Assembly: GCA_002386045.1 (NCBI GenBank)
Contig: DGEQ01000152.1
Coordinates: forward strand, 1 to 8,317
DNA length: 8,317 nt
Source: Hungateiclostridiaceae bacterium UBA3922
GTDB lineage: Bacteria > Bacillota > Clostridia > Acetivibrionales > DTU013
Direction: 5' to 3'
Each line of letters starts with the position of its first letter. The first letter of the stretch is position 1. Positions 1 to 6,697 of this stretch are shown here, one piece after another. The notes below the pieces were generated by a model that worked only from the letters and a program-made list of their open reading frames with translations, was not told the DNA's origin and made no database searches. Both the position numbers and the translations under genes were made by a program.

Positions 1-19
1 AGATGTGTATAAGAGACAG
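1..19. other. Nextera/Tn5 mosaic-end adapter sequence (artefact)
   Basis: The first 19 bases read AGATGTGTATAAGAGACAG, exactly the Tn5 mosaic end carried by Nextera-type sequencing adapters. It sits flush with the window edge and is mirrored at the other end, and no IS50 or transposase gene lies inside. It is therefore untrimmed library sequence and not genomic. Native sequence starts at base 20. Confidence 0.97.
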
Positions 20-21
20 GG

Positions 22-1095
22 TCTGAGAAAAACAAGCAGGTGCAGACGCTGCTGGGCAGGGAGAGCACGTACAAAGAGGGTATAGACCTGCTAATAGCTT
101 TCAGGAAGGAAATGTTCGGGCAGATAACCCAGATAGTCAACGGGTATCCCGAAGAGGCATTCTGGCAGATGCCTTATGCCAACGCGGATGGTTATCACAG
201 CAAGACACTGGCATATTCCATCTGGCATATTTTCAGGATCGAGGACATCGTGGCTCATACGCTGATCGCCAACGATGAACAGGTATTTTTCAGGGGCGGT
301 TACCAGGCCAGGATCGGCTCGCCGATCAGTACGACAGGCAATGAACTGCAGGGTGAGGAGATAGCATCTTTTTCAAAAATGGATATACTCGCTTTATATG
401 ACTATGCAAAGGCGGTCATGTTTTCCGTGGATGAACTCCTGCAGGGCCTGGATTACGCCGGGATGAAGAGGAAGTTCACGGAAGCGGACAAGGAAAGGAT
501 CGCGGCTTCAGGATGTGTAAGCACGGACGGCAGGGCTGCCTGGCTCATCGACTACTGGTGCGGGAAAGATGTCCGCGGCCTTATAAAGATGCCTTTCAGC
601 AGGCACTGGATAATGCATGTCGAGGCGATGCGGCGCATCAAAAACAAGCTTTGCAGGGACGCGCGCAGGGGTGTGGACCCGGTCGCATACTGCGGACTTT
701 CCTGCAACCACTGCTTCCTTACTGAATGGTGCGGTTCGTGCAGGACGAAATACAATACCTGCTCTTATGCCACTATCTTTGAGGACAGGAGATGCCCCAA
801 TGCGGCCTGCTGCCAGGAGAAGGGGCTGGACGGCTGCTACGAGTGCCCGGAGCTTGAATCATGTACGAAAGGTTTTTACGAACCGGGCAATGACGGCGCG
901 AATGCCGCCAGGGCACAGGCCATGTTTATAAGGAAGTACGGGAAAAATGCGCTGCTGAAAGTCCACGACAGGCTCCACGAAAGGTATGATTTCGCAAAGT
1001 CCCAGGAGATACTGGGACAGGATGCGTATAAGGGACTAAAAATGCTGGAAGATGAATACATGGCATTGCGGGATGGCAAAGCAAACCCATCGTGA
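22..1095 (+). CDS. DinB-like / DUF3795 fusion protein, 5' partial
   Basis: The frame is open from the first native bases and its only upstream stop lies inside the adapter, so the true start is probably off the contig. A GTG at 40 has no ribosome binding site in front of it. Numbering from that GTG (351 residues), residues 1-205 look like a DinB/YfiT-type four-helix bundle: H63 in a WHIFRIED segment and an HxxxH pair at H189/H193 match the usual three-histidine metal site. Residues about 217-285 form a cysteine-rich DUF3795-like module that opens with YCGLSCNHC and has about a dozen cysteines (including C218, C222, C225, C231, C234, C241, C252, C266, C269, C275), suggesting zinc or Fe-S binding. 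DinB-fold proteins include thiol-dependent transferases, but no substrate can be read here. It ends 15 bases before the hydrolase at 1111, so the two are probably co-transcribed. Family assignment is fairly sure; function is unknown. Confidence 0.85.
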   Translation, partial: SEKNKQVQTLLGRESTYKEGIDLLIAFRKEMFGQITQIVNGYPEEAFWQMPYANADGYHSKTLAYSIWHIFRIEDIVAHTLIANDEQVFFRGGYQARIGSPISTTGNELQGEEIASFSKMDILALYDYAKAVMFSVDELLQGLDYAGMKRKFTEADKERIAASGCVSTDGRAAWLIDYWCGKDVRGLIKMPFSRHWIMHVEAMRRIKNKLCRDARRGVDPVAYCGLSCNHCFLTEWCGSCRTKYNTCSYATIFEDRRCPNAACCQEKGLDGCYECPELESCTKGFYEPGNDGANAARAQAMFIRKYGKNALLKVHDRLHERYDFAKSQEILGQDAYKGLKMLEDEYMALRDGKANPS

Positions 1096-1110
1096 TGGAA
1101 GGGGATCGGC

Positions 1111-1749
1111 ATGAGTGTGGTGCAAAGAGTAAAATGCGGCAATGTCAACGTTTACATAGTGTCGGAAGGAGGATCGGCCATACTGGTCGACACGGGCACG
1201 AAAGAACACCTGGATACTGTCCTCAAAGCCTGCAGGTCATATAATGTCAGGCTTATAGTGTTGACCCACGCCCATTACGATCACGCGGAAAACGCCGCCG
1301 AACTTTCCGAAAGGCTTAAGGCCCCGATCGCCATGCACAAAGGCGATGTCGACCTTATAGGATCGAATAACAACCAGTCCATGTCGGCCCGGACCATCCC
1401 GGGGAAATTCATACTGGCGGTTTCCCTCATGGGTTTTTCTGCAAGAAAGATGAAAATGTTCACTCCTTCCGTCTTCCTTGAGGACGGGGATGACCTGGCG
1501 GGATACGGCGTCCCGGCAAAGGTCGTCGGGCTGCCGGGGCATACGAAAGGTTCCATAGGCATCGATGTCGGCGGGAAAGATCTTTTAGTCGGCGATGCGC
1601 TGATGAACATATTCTATCCGACCGTATCCATGCTGTACAACGATGAAAAGGCCATGCTGGACAGCGCGGGGAAAATAACGGGGCTTGGTGCACGTATCAT
1701 CCATTTCGGCCATGGCAGGCCAGTTAAGAACAGGGTATGGTTAAAGTGA
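1111..1749 (+). CDS. Metallo-beta-lactamase-fold hydrolase
   Basis: This is a complete 212-residue protein of the metallo-beta-lactamase superfamily (glyoxalase II/lactonase-like group). The metal ligands are all visible: THAHYDH gives H53, H55, D57 and H58; LPGHTKGS gives H144; GDA gives D162; FGHGRP gives H201. This fits a dinuclear metal hydrolase acting on a thioester, lactone or similar ester. Residues about 84-120 form a largely hydrophobic insertion between the two metal motifs, which may make a lid over the active site. No signal peptide or membrane segment is seen, so it should be cytosolic. The ATG at 1111 has a clear ribosome binding site, GGAAGGGG at 1097-1104, six bases upstream. 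It lies 15 bases after the DinB/DUF3795 gene on the same strand. The substrate cannot be told from sequence. Confidence 0.92.
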   Translation: MSVVQRVKCGNVNVYIVSEGGSAILVDTGTKEHLDTVLKACRSYNVRLIVLTHAHYDHAENAAELSERLKAPIAMHKGDVDLIGSNNNQSMSARTIPGKFILAVSLMGFSARKMKMFTPSVFLEDGDDLAGYGVPAKVVGLPGHTKGSIGIDVGGKDLLVGDALMNIFYPTVSMLYNDEKAMLDSAGKITGLGARIIHFGHGRPVKNRVWLK

Positions 1750-1867
1750 ATAATAGTGTTTGCTCAATTCGAACGCAAAAGTCAGATCGGGCAGGTCTAT
1801 ATCCTGGCGGTTCTTTCACGGCTGACGGTCAGCAGCCTTCACCGGATATTTGAAGTCCGGGACAGGC
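1750..1867. other. Convergent intergenic gap, no clear terminator
   Basis: This 118-base gap separates the plus-strand hydrolase from the minus-strand mutS2 remnant. It has two small hairpins, GCTGA-CGG-TCAGC at 1821-1833 and a five-base-pair CCGGA/TCCGG stem at 1842-1860, but neither is followed by a T-run on either strand. No convincing Rho-independent terminator or small gene is visible. Confidence 0.5.
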
Positions 1868-2745
1868 TTATTCACGGGTCGGACCTTCCCGGATTTCGAT
1901 GGCCAGGCCGTCCACATGCATCTTGTCCATGATCCTGCGTTTCCTGCGGTTTTCTTTTGAGTCCAGGACTATGGACATGTCATAATCTTTGGGGTACAGG
2001 TCTTTGCCGGCGATATACGGGCGCAGCCTCTTCTTGTTGATGAGGAACCGTTTCTTCATGATCATGACGCCAACTTCGCCACGCGAGTTCTCCGGTTCAC
2101 AGACGATGCCCGGGCGGTTCATGCTGGTGACGAACACGCAGTCGCCGACCTTGAATGGGGAGACGACTTTCTGCTTTTCGGCTTTTTTACGGCTTTCATC
2201 ACGCCGCTTTGCTTTTTCGATGCTTTTCTCACCTGATTCGATCATGTCGGGATTGACGAGTGCAGGGCCGGAAGCTGCACTTTCACGTCTGCCGCTGTAC
2301 CTTGGGTGCCCGGGTGTGTTTTCAGGGGCGCGGAACACCTTTTTCTCGCCGTAAGTTATCTCATGGGCCCGCGAGATAATTTCCAGGTCCATGCCGAGCC
2401 TCAGGGAGATGAGGAATGCGTTGCTCTCGCCGGGGATCCCGATGCTCAGCCTGAAAAGCGGCATCAGCGTGTCGGGGTCAAACAGCATGCACCCGTTCCT
2501 GAACCCTGGGGTTCGCCGCGCAAATTCCTTTATCTCGCCGTAGTGGGTGGTTGCAAGTATGATGCTGTCCTTCCGCTTAAGTTCCTCCAGGACGCTATCC
2601 TTTTCCTTAAGCGTGCCAGTTCCGGAGAAGCCCTGTCATCGATCCTGTTGTCCGTGATGCACCGGTCGATCTCCGATGCAAGGTCATCCAGCAGGTACAT
2701 GGAAGAAGCTTCGATGCGCAAAATTGCAGCTAAAGTCAGCGTCAT
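1868..2745 (-). pseudogene. Decayed mutS2-like gene with internal deletion and frameshift
   Basis: Two MutS2-like pieces lie in different minus-strand frames. The upstream piece (2745 down to about 2600) reads LASEIDRCI...DDRASPELARLRKRI, like the N-terminal part of MutS2 (near residue 130-155 of a typical protein). In a second frame, from about 2615 downward, the sequence continues with EELKRKDSIILATTHYGEIK, the last conserved motif of the MutS ATPase domain. It then carries FRLSIGIPGESNAF, a charged stretch, a KOW-like segment (FKVGDCVFV...GVMIMKKRF) and a C-terminal tail ending at a TAA at 1868. Everything between is gone, including Walker A (GPNxGGKT) and Walker B, which I judge from MutS2 layout to be roughly 270 codons. 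About 100 N-terminal residues are also missing. The tail lacks an Smr domain, resembling the short MutS2-like proteins of Bacillota. The ATG at 2745 has no good ribosome binding site. Such a gene cannot make an active ATPase; an assembly collapse is the alternative explanation. Confidence 0.85.
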
Positions 2746-2782
2746 TGAAATTTTTCATTTACCATAATGCAATATAATGGGA

Positions 2783-2812
2783 ATTATGTAATCAATTATT
2801 GAAACAATTCAA
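2783..2812 (-). promoter_or_regulatory. Possible SigA-type promoter facing the mutS2 remnant
   Basis: Reading the minus strand, TTGAAT (2812-2807) is followed after 18 bases by CATAAT (2788-2783), matching the SigA consensus at four and five of six positions. Transcription would start near 2776, about 30 bases before the ATG at 2745. The palindrome at 2796-2815 overlaps the -35 box and spacer. In such AT-rich DNA, chance matches are likely. Confidence 0.25.
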
Positions 2813-2815
2813 TAA
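2796..2815. repeat. Perfect 8-bp palindrome with 4-base loop
   Basis: TTATTGAA at 2796-2803 and TTCAATAA at 2808-2815 are exact reverse complements around ACAA. The arm is pure A/T apart from one G:C pair. It could be an operator for a dimeric repressor (it overlaps a candidate promoter) or a weak terminator; on the plus strand it is followed by A's rather than T's, which argues against termination there. Confidence 0.6.
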
Positions 2816-2844
2816 AAAATATGGGAAATGCGGACTAAAGTTGA

Positions 2845-2988
2845 AAAAATGCGAATCGGGGCAAAGAGAACCTGCTTGGCTCCTTCGTGCCGGGAAGCGG
2901 GAGGTTTGAAGACGTGATCCATATCGCTGGAACCGCCGGCATGGAGATATATTCCGATGTCGTCACGCAGAAAGTATTGTGCAGGTAG
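2845..2988 (+). pseudogene. Unidentified protein-like reading-frame scrap
   Basis: After a TGA at 2842-2844 this plus-strand frame stays open for 47 codons to a TAG at 2986. Its product includes LLGSFVPGSGRFEDVIHIAG and then TAGMEIYSDVVTQKVLCR, which has the look of a folded, ordinary protein segment. There is no ATG before 2941 and no ribosome binding site in front of any candidate start, so it is not a standalone gene. I do not recognise the family. It may be the C-terminal remnant of a lost gene, or a chance open frame. Confidence 0.22.
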
Positions 2989-2998
2989 GGCGTCTGCC

Positions 2999-3022
2999 GC
3001 AGCAAGGCTCAGGAGTGTCCCT
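2999..3022. repeat. Direct repeat copy 1 (24 bases, outside the gene)
   Basis: This 24-base unit (GCAG, then C, then AAGGCTCAGGAGTGTCCCT) matches 3062-3085 with one mismatch (C at 3003 versus T at 3066). The offset is 63 bases, a whole number of codons. Its GGAGTGTCCC core also pairs with the inverted copy at 3035-3044. Confidence 0.9.
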
Positions 3023-3044
3023 GTCCGCGGTAAAGGGACACTCC
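3012..3044. repeat. 10-bp inverted repeat (hairpin A)
   Basis: GGAGTGTCCC at 3012-3021 and GGGACACTCC at 3035-3044 form a perfect ten-base-pair stem with a 13-base loop. No T-run follows on either strand. The right arm can instead pair with the copy at 3075-3087, so the two hairpins exclude each other. The layout resembles REP-type palindromes dispersed in bacterial genomes. Confidence 0.8.
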
Positions 3045-3087
3045 AACGCAGTCCAGGCAAAGCAGTAAGGCTCAGGAGTGTCCCTTT
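3032..3087. repeat. 13-bp inverted repeat (hairpin B) spanning the regulator stop codon
   Basis: AAAGGGACACTCC at 3032-3044 and GGAGTGTCCCTTT at 3075-3087 are exact reverse complements, with a 30-base loop that includes the response regulator's stop codon (3072-3074). On the plus strand the right arm runs into five T's (3085-3089), as in an intrinsic terminator. The loop is long for that role. On the minus strand no U-tract follows outside the stem. Confidence 0.75.
3062..3085. repeat. Direct repeat copy 2 (overlaps regulator 3' end)
   Basis: This is the second copy of the 24-base unit. On the minus strand it encodes the final GHS residues and the TGA stop of the response regulator and the bases just after. 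The last codons of that gene are therefore made of repeat sequence. Confidence 0.9.
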
Positions 3088-4673
3088 TTAAATTCGTACA
3101 CCGTCTTGCCGGTGATCTTCTTGAACAGCTTGCTGAAGTACTTGGGGTCGGAGTAGCCTACCTTTGCGCTTACTTCGCTGATGGTGACGGTGGGGTCGGC
3201 AAGCAGCTTTTTCGCATTCTCGATCCTCACGATTGTCTTGTAATCGATAAAGCTCATGCCCGTCTGCTTCTTGAAAAGTTCGCTCAGGTATGCGGGGCTC
3301 AGGTGCACATGCCGCGCCACCTGTTCGAGGCTGATGTCGCCGGAGTAATTACTTTCGATGATCCTTTTCGCGTTCTCGATGATATTCGTATTGTCGACAG
3401 GGTTCCTGTCATGGTAGAAGTCGTAGATACGCCTGAGCAGCTCCTTTACGTAGTCTTCAAGCTCGGTGAAGAAACGTACCTCCCTGATCCTGTCATGAGG
3501 GTGCCGGCCTGAAACCATGGTTTCCTGGTGGATGAAAGGCAGTTGGATGTTCAGCATCGTGATGACGGACTGTATGAACTGCCAGAAAAATTCCCTGACG
3601 AGTGCGGGCTTGCAGTTCGGTGCTGGCGAAGACTTCAGCGAGGAGGATATGCTTTCGACGAACGACAGGGCAGTCTGCAGGTTCGACAGCTTGATATTGA
3701 GGATGATCTTGTTGAGTGTATCCTGCTGCAGCGTAAGGTTCGGGTCATCCGACAGGCTGCCCGGCACATGGAACGTCACGGTGCCCGGGCCATACCAGAA
3801 CCTTGCCTCAAGGGCTTCCGCAGCATCCGGGAACAGTTTTTGCAGCATGCCGGGCGAACGGGTCTCACCACTTGCGCCGCATGAAACGGTGGTGCCCAGC
3901 CTTTTGTGCAGCAGCCTGCTGCAGATGGCGTGAGCCCTTTTTATCCTGTCTGCCGCGTCTTTCCCCCTGACTATGGAGACGAGCAGTGACCTGTCGCCTT
4001 CGAAGGGGAATGTCACTGCGCCGGCGAATCTCTTCATCGACCGCCTGACCAGTGCCCTGTAACGGTCATACGCCCCGGGGTCTTCATTTTCACAAAGGTT
4101 TGCGTCCGCCGAGGTCACGCATACCGTAAATGAATCGCCCGACAGGTCTATCCCGTATTTTCGGGATTCGTTCCTTATGTTTTCGGACGTCAGGGAATTC
4201 CTGGAAACCAATCTGTTCAGGAAGGCCTCGGATATGACGGGCAGCAGTCTCTCGTATCGTTCCTGTTCCGTTTCCCTTTCACGCTTCTGCTTTTCCCGTT
4301 CGGCGATCTCGTTCTTTATCCTGTTGAGTACCTGGTGCAGTTCGTTCTCATCCACGGGCTTGAGCAGGTAATCCCTGACCCCGTATCTCATTGCCGTCCT
4401 GGCATAGTCGAAATCGTTGTATCCGCTTATCACGACTATCCTTATATCCGGCAGCGTGCGCGCCAGTTCGCTTATCAGCTCAAGGCCGTTCAGCCCCGGC
4501 ATCTTGATGTCCGTGATCAGCATATCCGGCATGTGCTGCCTGCATAGTTCGAGAGCTTCTATCCCGTTTGAAGCCTCGCTTACCAGGGAGAACTCCGAAT
4601 CGTCGCAAGGCAGCACGGATTTTATAGCCGTCCTGACCCATTTCTCATCGTCTGCTATTATCAGCTTCAGCAT
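3072..4673 (-). CDS. YesN-like response regulator with AraC-type DNA-binding domain
   Basis: This is a 533-residue cytosolic transcription regulator. Residues 1-120 are a receiver domain with the acidic cluster D8/D9, phospho-acceptor D55 (TDIKMPG), S83 and K105 (LLKP). A charged helix (about 107-150) leads to a middle region of about 170-310 with the weakly conserved fold typical of long YesN-like regulators. Residues 430-533 form an AraC domain with two helix-turn-helix units, at about 447-469 and 498-519 (SEVSAKVGYSDPKYFSKLFK). Phosphorylation by the kinase encoded just upstream should control DNA binding. The ATG at 4673 has GGAGGG seven bases upstream, lying inside the kinase gene's end; only three bases separate the genes, so translation is probably coupled. 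The last three residues (GHS) and the stop lie in a repeat unit, so the C-terminus may have been altered there. Target genes are not shown by sequence; the divergent adaptor/permease operon is the obvious local candidate. Confidence 0.95.
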   Translation of the reverse strand: MLKLIIADDEKWVRTAIKSVLPCDDSEFSLVSEASNGIEALELCRQHMPDMLITDIKMPGLNGLELISELARTLPDIRIVVISGYNDFDYARTAMRYGVRDYLLKPVDENELHQVLNRIKNEIAEREKQKRERETEQERYERLLPVISEAFLNRLVSRNSLTSENIRNESRKYGIDLSGDSFTVCVTSADANLCENEDPGAYDRYRALVRRSMKRFAGAVTFPFEGDRSLLVSIVRGKDAADRIKRAHAICSRLLHKRLGTTVSCGASGETRSPGMLQKLFPDAAEALEARFWYGPGTVTFHVPGSLSDDPNLTLQQDTLNKIILNIKLSNLQTALSFVESISSSLKSSPAPNCKPALVREFFWQFIQSVITMLNIQLPFIHQETMVSGRHPHDRIREVRFFTELEDYVKELLRRIYDFYHDRNPVDNTNIIENAKRIIESNYSGDISLEQVARHVHLSPAYLSELFKKQTGMSFIDYKTIVRIENAKKLLADPTVTISEVSAKVGYSDPKYFSKLFKKITGKTVYEFKKGHS

Positions 4674-4676
4674 GGT

Positions 4677-6524
4677 TCAACCCTCCAGGCTTTCGGTAAC
4701 GGCAGGAAGAGTGATCTCCACCGTCGTGCCCACTGCCGCCTCCCTGAATCTCAGGCCGTACTGGTCGCCGAAATAGAGCTTTATGCGGGCATTGACGTTC
4801 ATCACGCCGATCCCCGTCCCCGAATTGCTGACTGTCGCAGGATCCCCGCTCCTGGTGCCAGCCAGCGACCTGTTGAGCTCTTCCAGCTTTTTTGGAGGTA
4901 TCCCGAGGCCGTCGTCGGAAATCACTATTTTAATGTTGCTGTTCAACTGCAATATCTCTATTTTGATCGTTCCTTTACCGAGTTTCATTTCAAGCCCGTG
5001 CTTGATGGAGTTTTCGATAAGCGGCTGCAGCGTGAGCTTGAGGATCTTGTAGTCCATGAATTCCGGAGGTATGTTGTACTGCAGCCGGAACTTGTCCTCG
5101 AACCTGAAATTCTGTATGGAAATGTAGTTCTCGAGATGCTGGAGCTCCTCCCTCACCGAAACGAGCACCCGTTCACTGATGCTGTACCTGAAAAGGAGCG
5201 AAAGCGACTTAGCCATGGACGCGATTTCCTGTATGCCGTGATACAATGCCGCTCCCCGGATCGATTCCAGGGTGTTGTAAAGGAAGTGCGGGTTGATCTG
5301 GTTTTGGAGCGAGTTCAGTTCGGCTTCCTTCTGCCGCAGCTTTATGCTGCTGATCTTGTTTATCAGGTAATCGATACCCGACGGATCGCCGATGTCCGGC
5401 GCGGCATTCCGGGCTTTCAACAGTGAAGCATTTCCTGCCCTTGCGGAAAAATGGCTCTCATAGTCGGACAGCACCGATGAGAGGTCGTTCAGTGGTTTCA
5501 ACCGGCGAAGCAGTATCCACAGGTATGCCAGGAAGATGATCCCGAGGACCGCCAGGCTTGCGGCCGGTAAAGGACTGCGCAGCCACAGGCGGCCTGTCAC
5601 GTCCGATACGGGGACAAGATCGATGAAAACCCAGTCGAATTCCGGGTATTTGACGTATGTCATATAGCAGTCGATGCCGTTGTAGCGTACGCGGCCAAAA
5701 CCTTCCTGCCCGTCGCTGATCCCGGCAAGTATCTGTTCGGATGCCCTCGATGAGAGTGCGCCTTCGTCACGGCTGTAGAGGATATACCCGTCCTTGTCGA
5801 GTATCAGCCTCTCCGCGCTTCCGGCCTGCCTGCCGGAGGCCTGCCCGTTGTCCGGGGCTCCCAGGAAGTCAGTGAGAAGCCCGTGGCTGAAATCAAAGAC
5901 GAAAACTGCGCCGGCAGCATCACCTGGGCCTGCCGACCTTGCGGCGGAAAATACCAACTGGCTTTTGCCTTCGGCATAAAAGCGCTGTACGGTCCCAAGC
6001 ATCAGTACTTTTCCCCTGTTTTCCAGGGCATCCCTGAACCACTTCTGCGAAGAAGGATTGCTGATGACGGCCTTGTCCGCATCAGGCCCGTAAGAAGTCC
6101 GTATGCCTTCGGGATCAGCAACGAATACGGCAGACAGGGATTTTATCTGGGCCGGTGACAGGCACTTTTCCACCATGGATCCCAGTATGTCGCTGTTTTC
6201 GCCGCGATCGGCGCCCGCCAGCAGCCGGGCCAGTTGATTCCGGCTTATGGAACTTACCGACGAGTCTATCGCCAGTTCCAGTTCTTTCAGGCAGTACCCG
6301 ATGTAGTTGTTTTCATTGGATATCCTTGCAAGTGCCGCTTCGCGCGATGCCTGCACCATGAGCGAGCGCGTGTGGACGTGGATTATCAGTGCGACGGCGA
6401 CGGACGGAAGTATCACCATTATGATAAAATAAAGGGTGATGCGCGACTTGAGCCGCATATACAACCGGCTGATCCCCGGCGCATTATCGGATGTTCTGCT
6501 GTTGCGGGATGGAAACAGGTTCAT
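4677..6524 (-). CDS. YesM-like sensor histidine kinase with Cache-type sensor
   Basis: This 615-residue membrane kinase starts at the ATG at 6524, with GAGGTG (6535-6530) five bases upstream. A basic N-terminus precedes a first membrane segment at about 29-50. Residues about 51-317 are extracellular and look like a two-part Cache domain (for example LILDKDGYILYSRDEGAL near 240-257, and DWVFIDLVPVSDV just before the membrane). The second membrane segment is about 318-339. The linker at 340-395 does not look like a clear HAMP domain. The His_kinase (LytS/YesM) motif NQINPHFLYNTLESIRG places the phosphorylated histidine at H413. The ATPase domain shows the N box around N505 (LQPLIENSIKHG), DDGLGIP at 537-543 and GTGIGVMNVNARI at 569-581. 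All catalytic motifs are intact. It is first in a two-gene unit with the regulator downstream. The ligand is unknown; many relatives control sugar use, but no sugar-binding protein is nearby. Confidence 0.95.
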   Translation of the reverse strand: MNLFPSRNSRTSDNAPGISRLYMRLKSRITLYFIIMVILPSVAVALIIHVHTRSLMVQASREAALARISNENNYIGYCLKELELAIDSSVSSISRNQLARLLAGADRGENSDILGSMVEKCLSPAQIKSLSAVFVADPEGIRTSYGPDADKAVISNPSSQKWFRDALENRGKVLMLGTVQRFYAEGKSQLVFSAARSAGPGDAAGAVFVFDFSHGLLTDFLGAPDNGQASGRQAGSAERLILDKDGYILYSRDEGALSSRASEQILAGISDGQEGFGRVRYNGIDCYMTYVKYPEFDWVFIDLVPVSDVTGRLWLRSPLPAASLAVLGIIFLAYLWILLRRLKPLNDLSSVLSDYESHFSARAGNASLLKARNAAPDIGDPSGIDYLINKISSIKLRQKEAELNSLQNQINPHFLYNTLESIRGAALYHGIQEIASMAKSLSLLFRYSISERVLVSVREELQHLENYISIQNFRFEDKFRLQYNIPPEFMDYKILKLTLQPLIENSIKHGLEMKLGKGTIKIEILQLNSNIKIVISDDGLGIPPKKLEELNRSLAGTRSGDPATVSNSGTGIGVMNVNARIKLYFGDQYGLRFREAAVGTTVEITLPAVTESLEG

Positions 6525-6542
6525 ATGAGCACCTCACTTCCA

Positions 6543-6571
6543 ATTTTATTAAATCAGGTAATGAAAAGCAA
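6543..6571 (-). promoter_or_regulatory. Possible promoter of the kinase–regulator operon
   Basis: On the minus strand TTGCTT (6571-6566) is followed after exactly 17 bases by TAAAAT (6548-6543), matching SigA consensus at three and five positions. The predicted start near 6536 would leave a leader of only about a dozen bases that just contains the ribosome binding site at 6535-6530. This very short leader weakens the call. Confidence 0.3.
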
Positions 6572-6691
6572 ACATAATGGGTTGCCATAAAAAAAGACAC
6601 CATAATCCTGAAAAAACCAACTGTCTTACTGCTTGCGGGAATGCTAAAATTAAAAGTTGAAGCAGAATGGCATTTCCCATCACTATTGCGC

Positions 6692-6697
6692 GAGGTG
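6692..6697 (+). promoter_or_regulatory. Ribosome binding site deciding a TTG start
   Basis: GAGGTG lies six bases before TTG at 6704. The upstream in-frame ATG at 6641 has no spaced ribosome binding site. Starting at TTG also gives a normal lipoprotein signal peptide, so this site decides the adaptor gene's start. Confidence 0.7.

Larger units (their letters stand above)
2746..3071. other. Gene-poor gap: AT-rich stretch, orphan frame, repeats
   Basis: This 326-base interval has no convincing intact gene. From about 2746 to 2850 it is clearly AT-rich compared with the rest of the window and holds a perfect palindrome at 2796-2815. Composition returns to normal from about 2855, where a short protein-like frame (2845-2988) lies on the plus strand. 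From 2999 onward come the repeats that continue into the response regulator's last codons. The whole gap may be a scar of gene loss beside the mutS2 remnant. Confidence 0.6.

Noticed and set aside
40..42. GTG at 40 as the true start of the DinB/DUF3795 gene
   Set aside because: There is no ribosome binding site and the frame stays open back to the adapter, so the gene is more likely cut by the contig end.
1821..1860. Hairpins after the hydrolase as a terminator
   Set aside because: The stems are only five base pairs and no T-run follows on either strand.
2306..2767. 153-residue plus-strand frame opposite the mutS2 remnant
   Set aside because: The opposite strand carries recognisable MutS2 motifs, and this frame has none.
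2809..3060. 83-residue minus-strand frame in the 2746-3071 gap
   Set aside because: It has no recognisable domain, is low in protein-like character, and runs through the repeat arms and the AT-rich patch.
3078..3933. Several plus-strand frames of 118-144 residues opposite the regulator
   Set aside because: They are shadows of a regulator gene whose motifs and ribosome binding site are clear.
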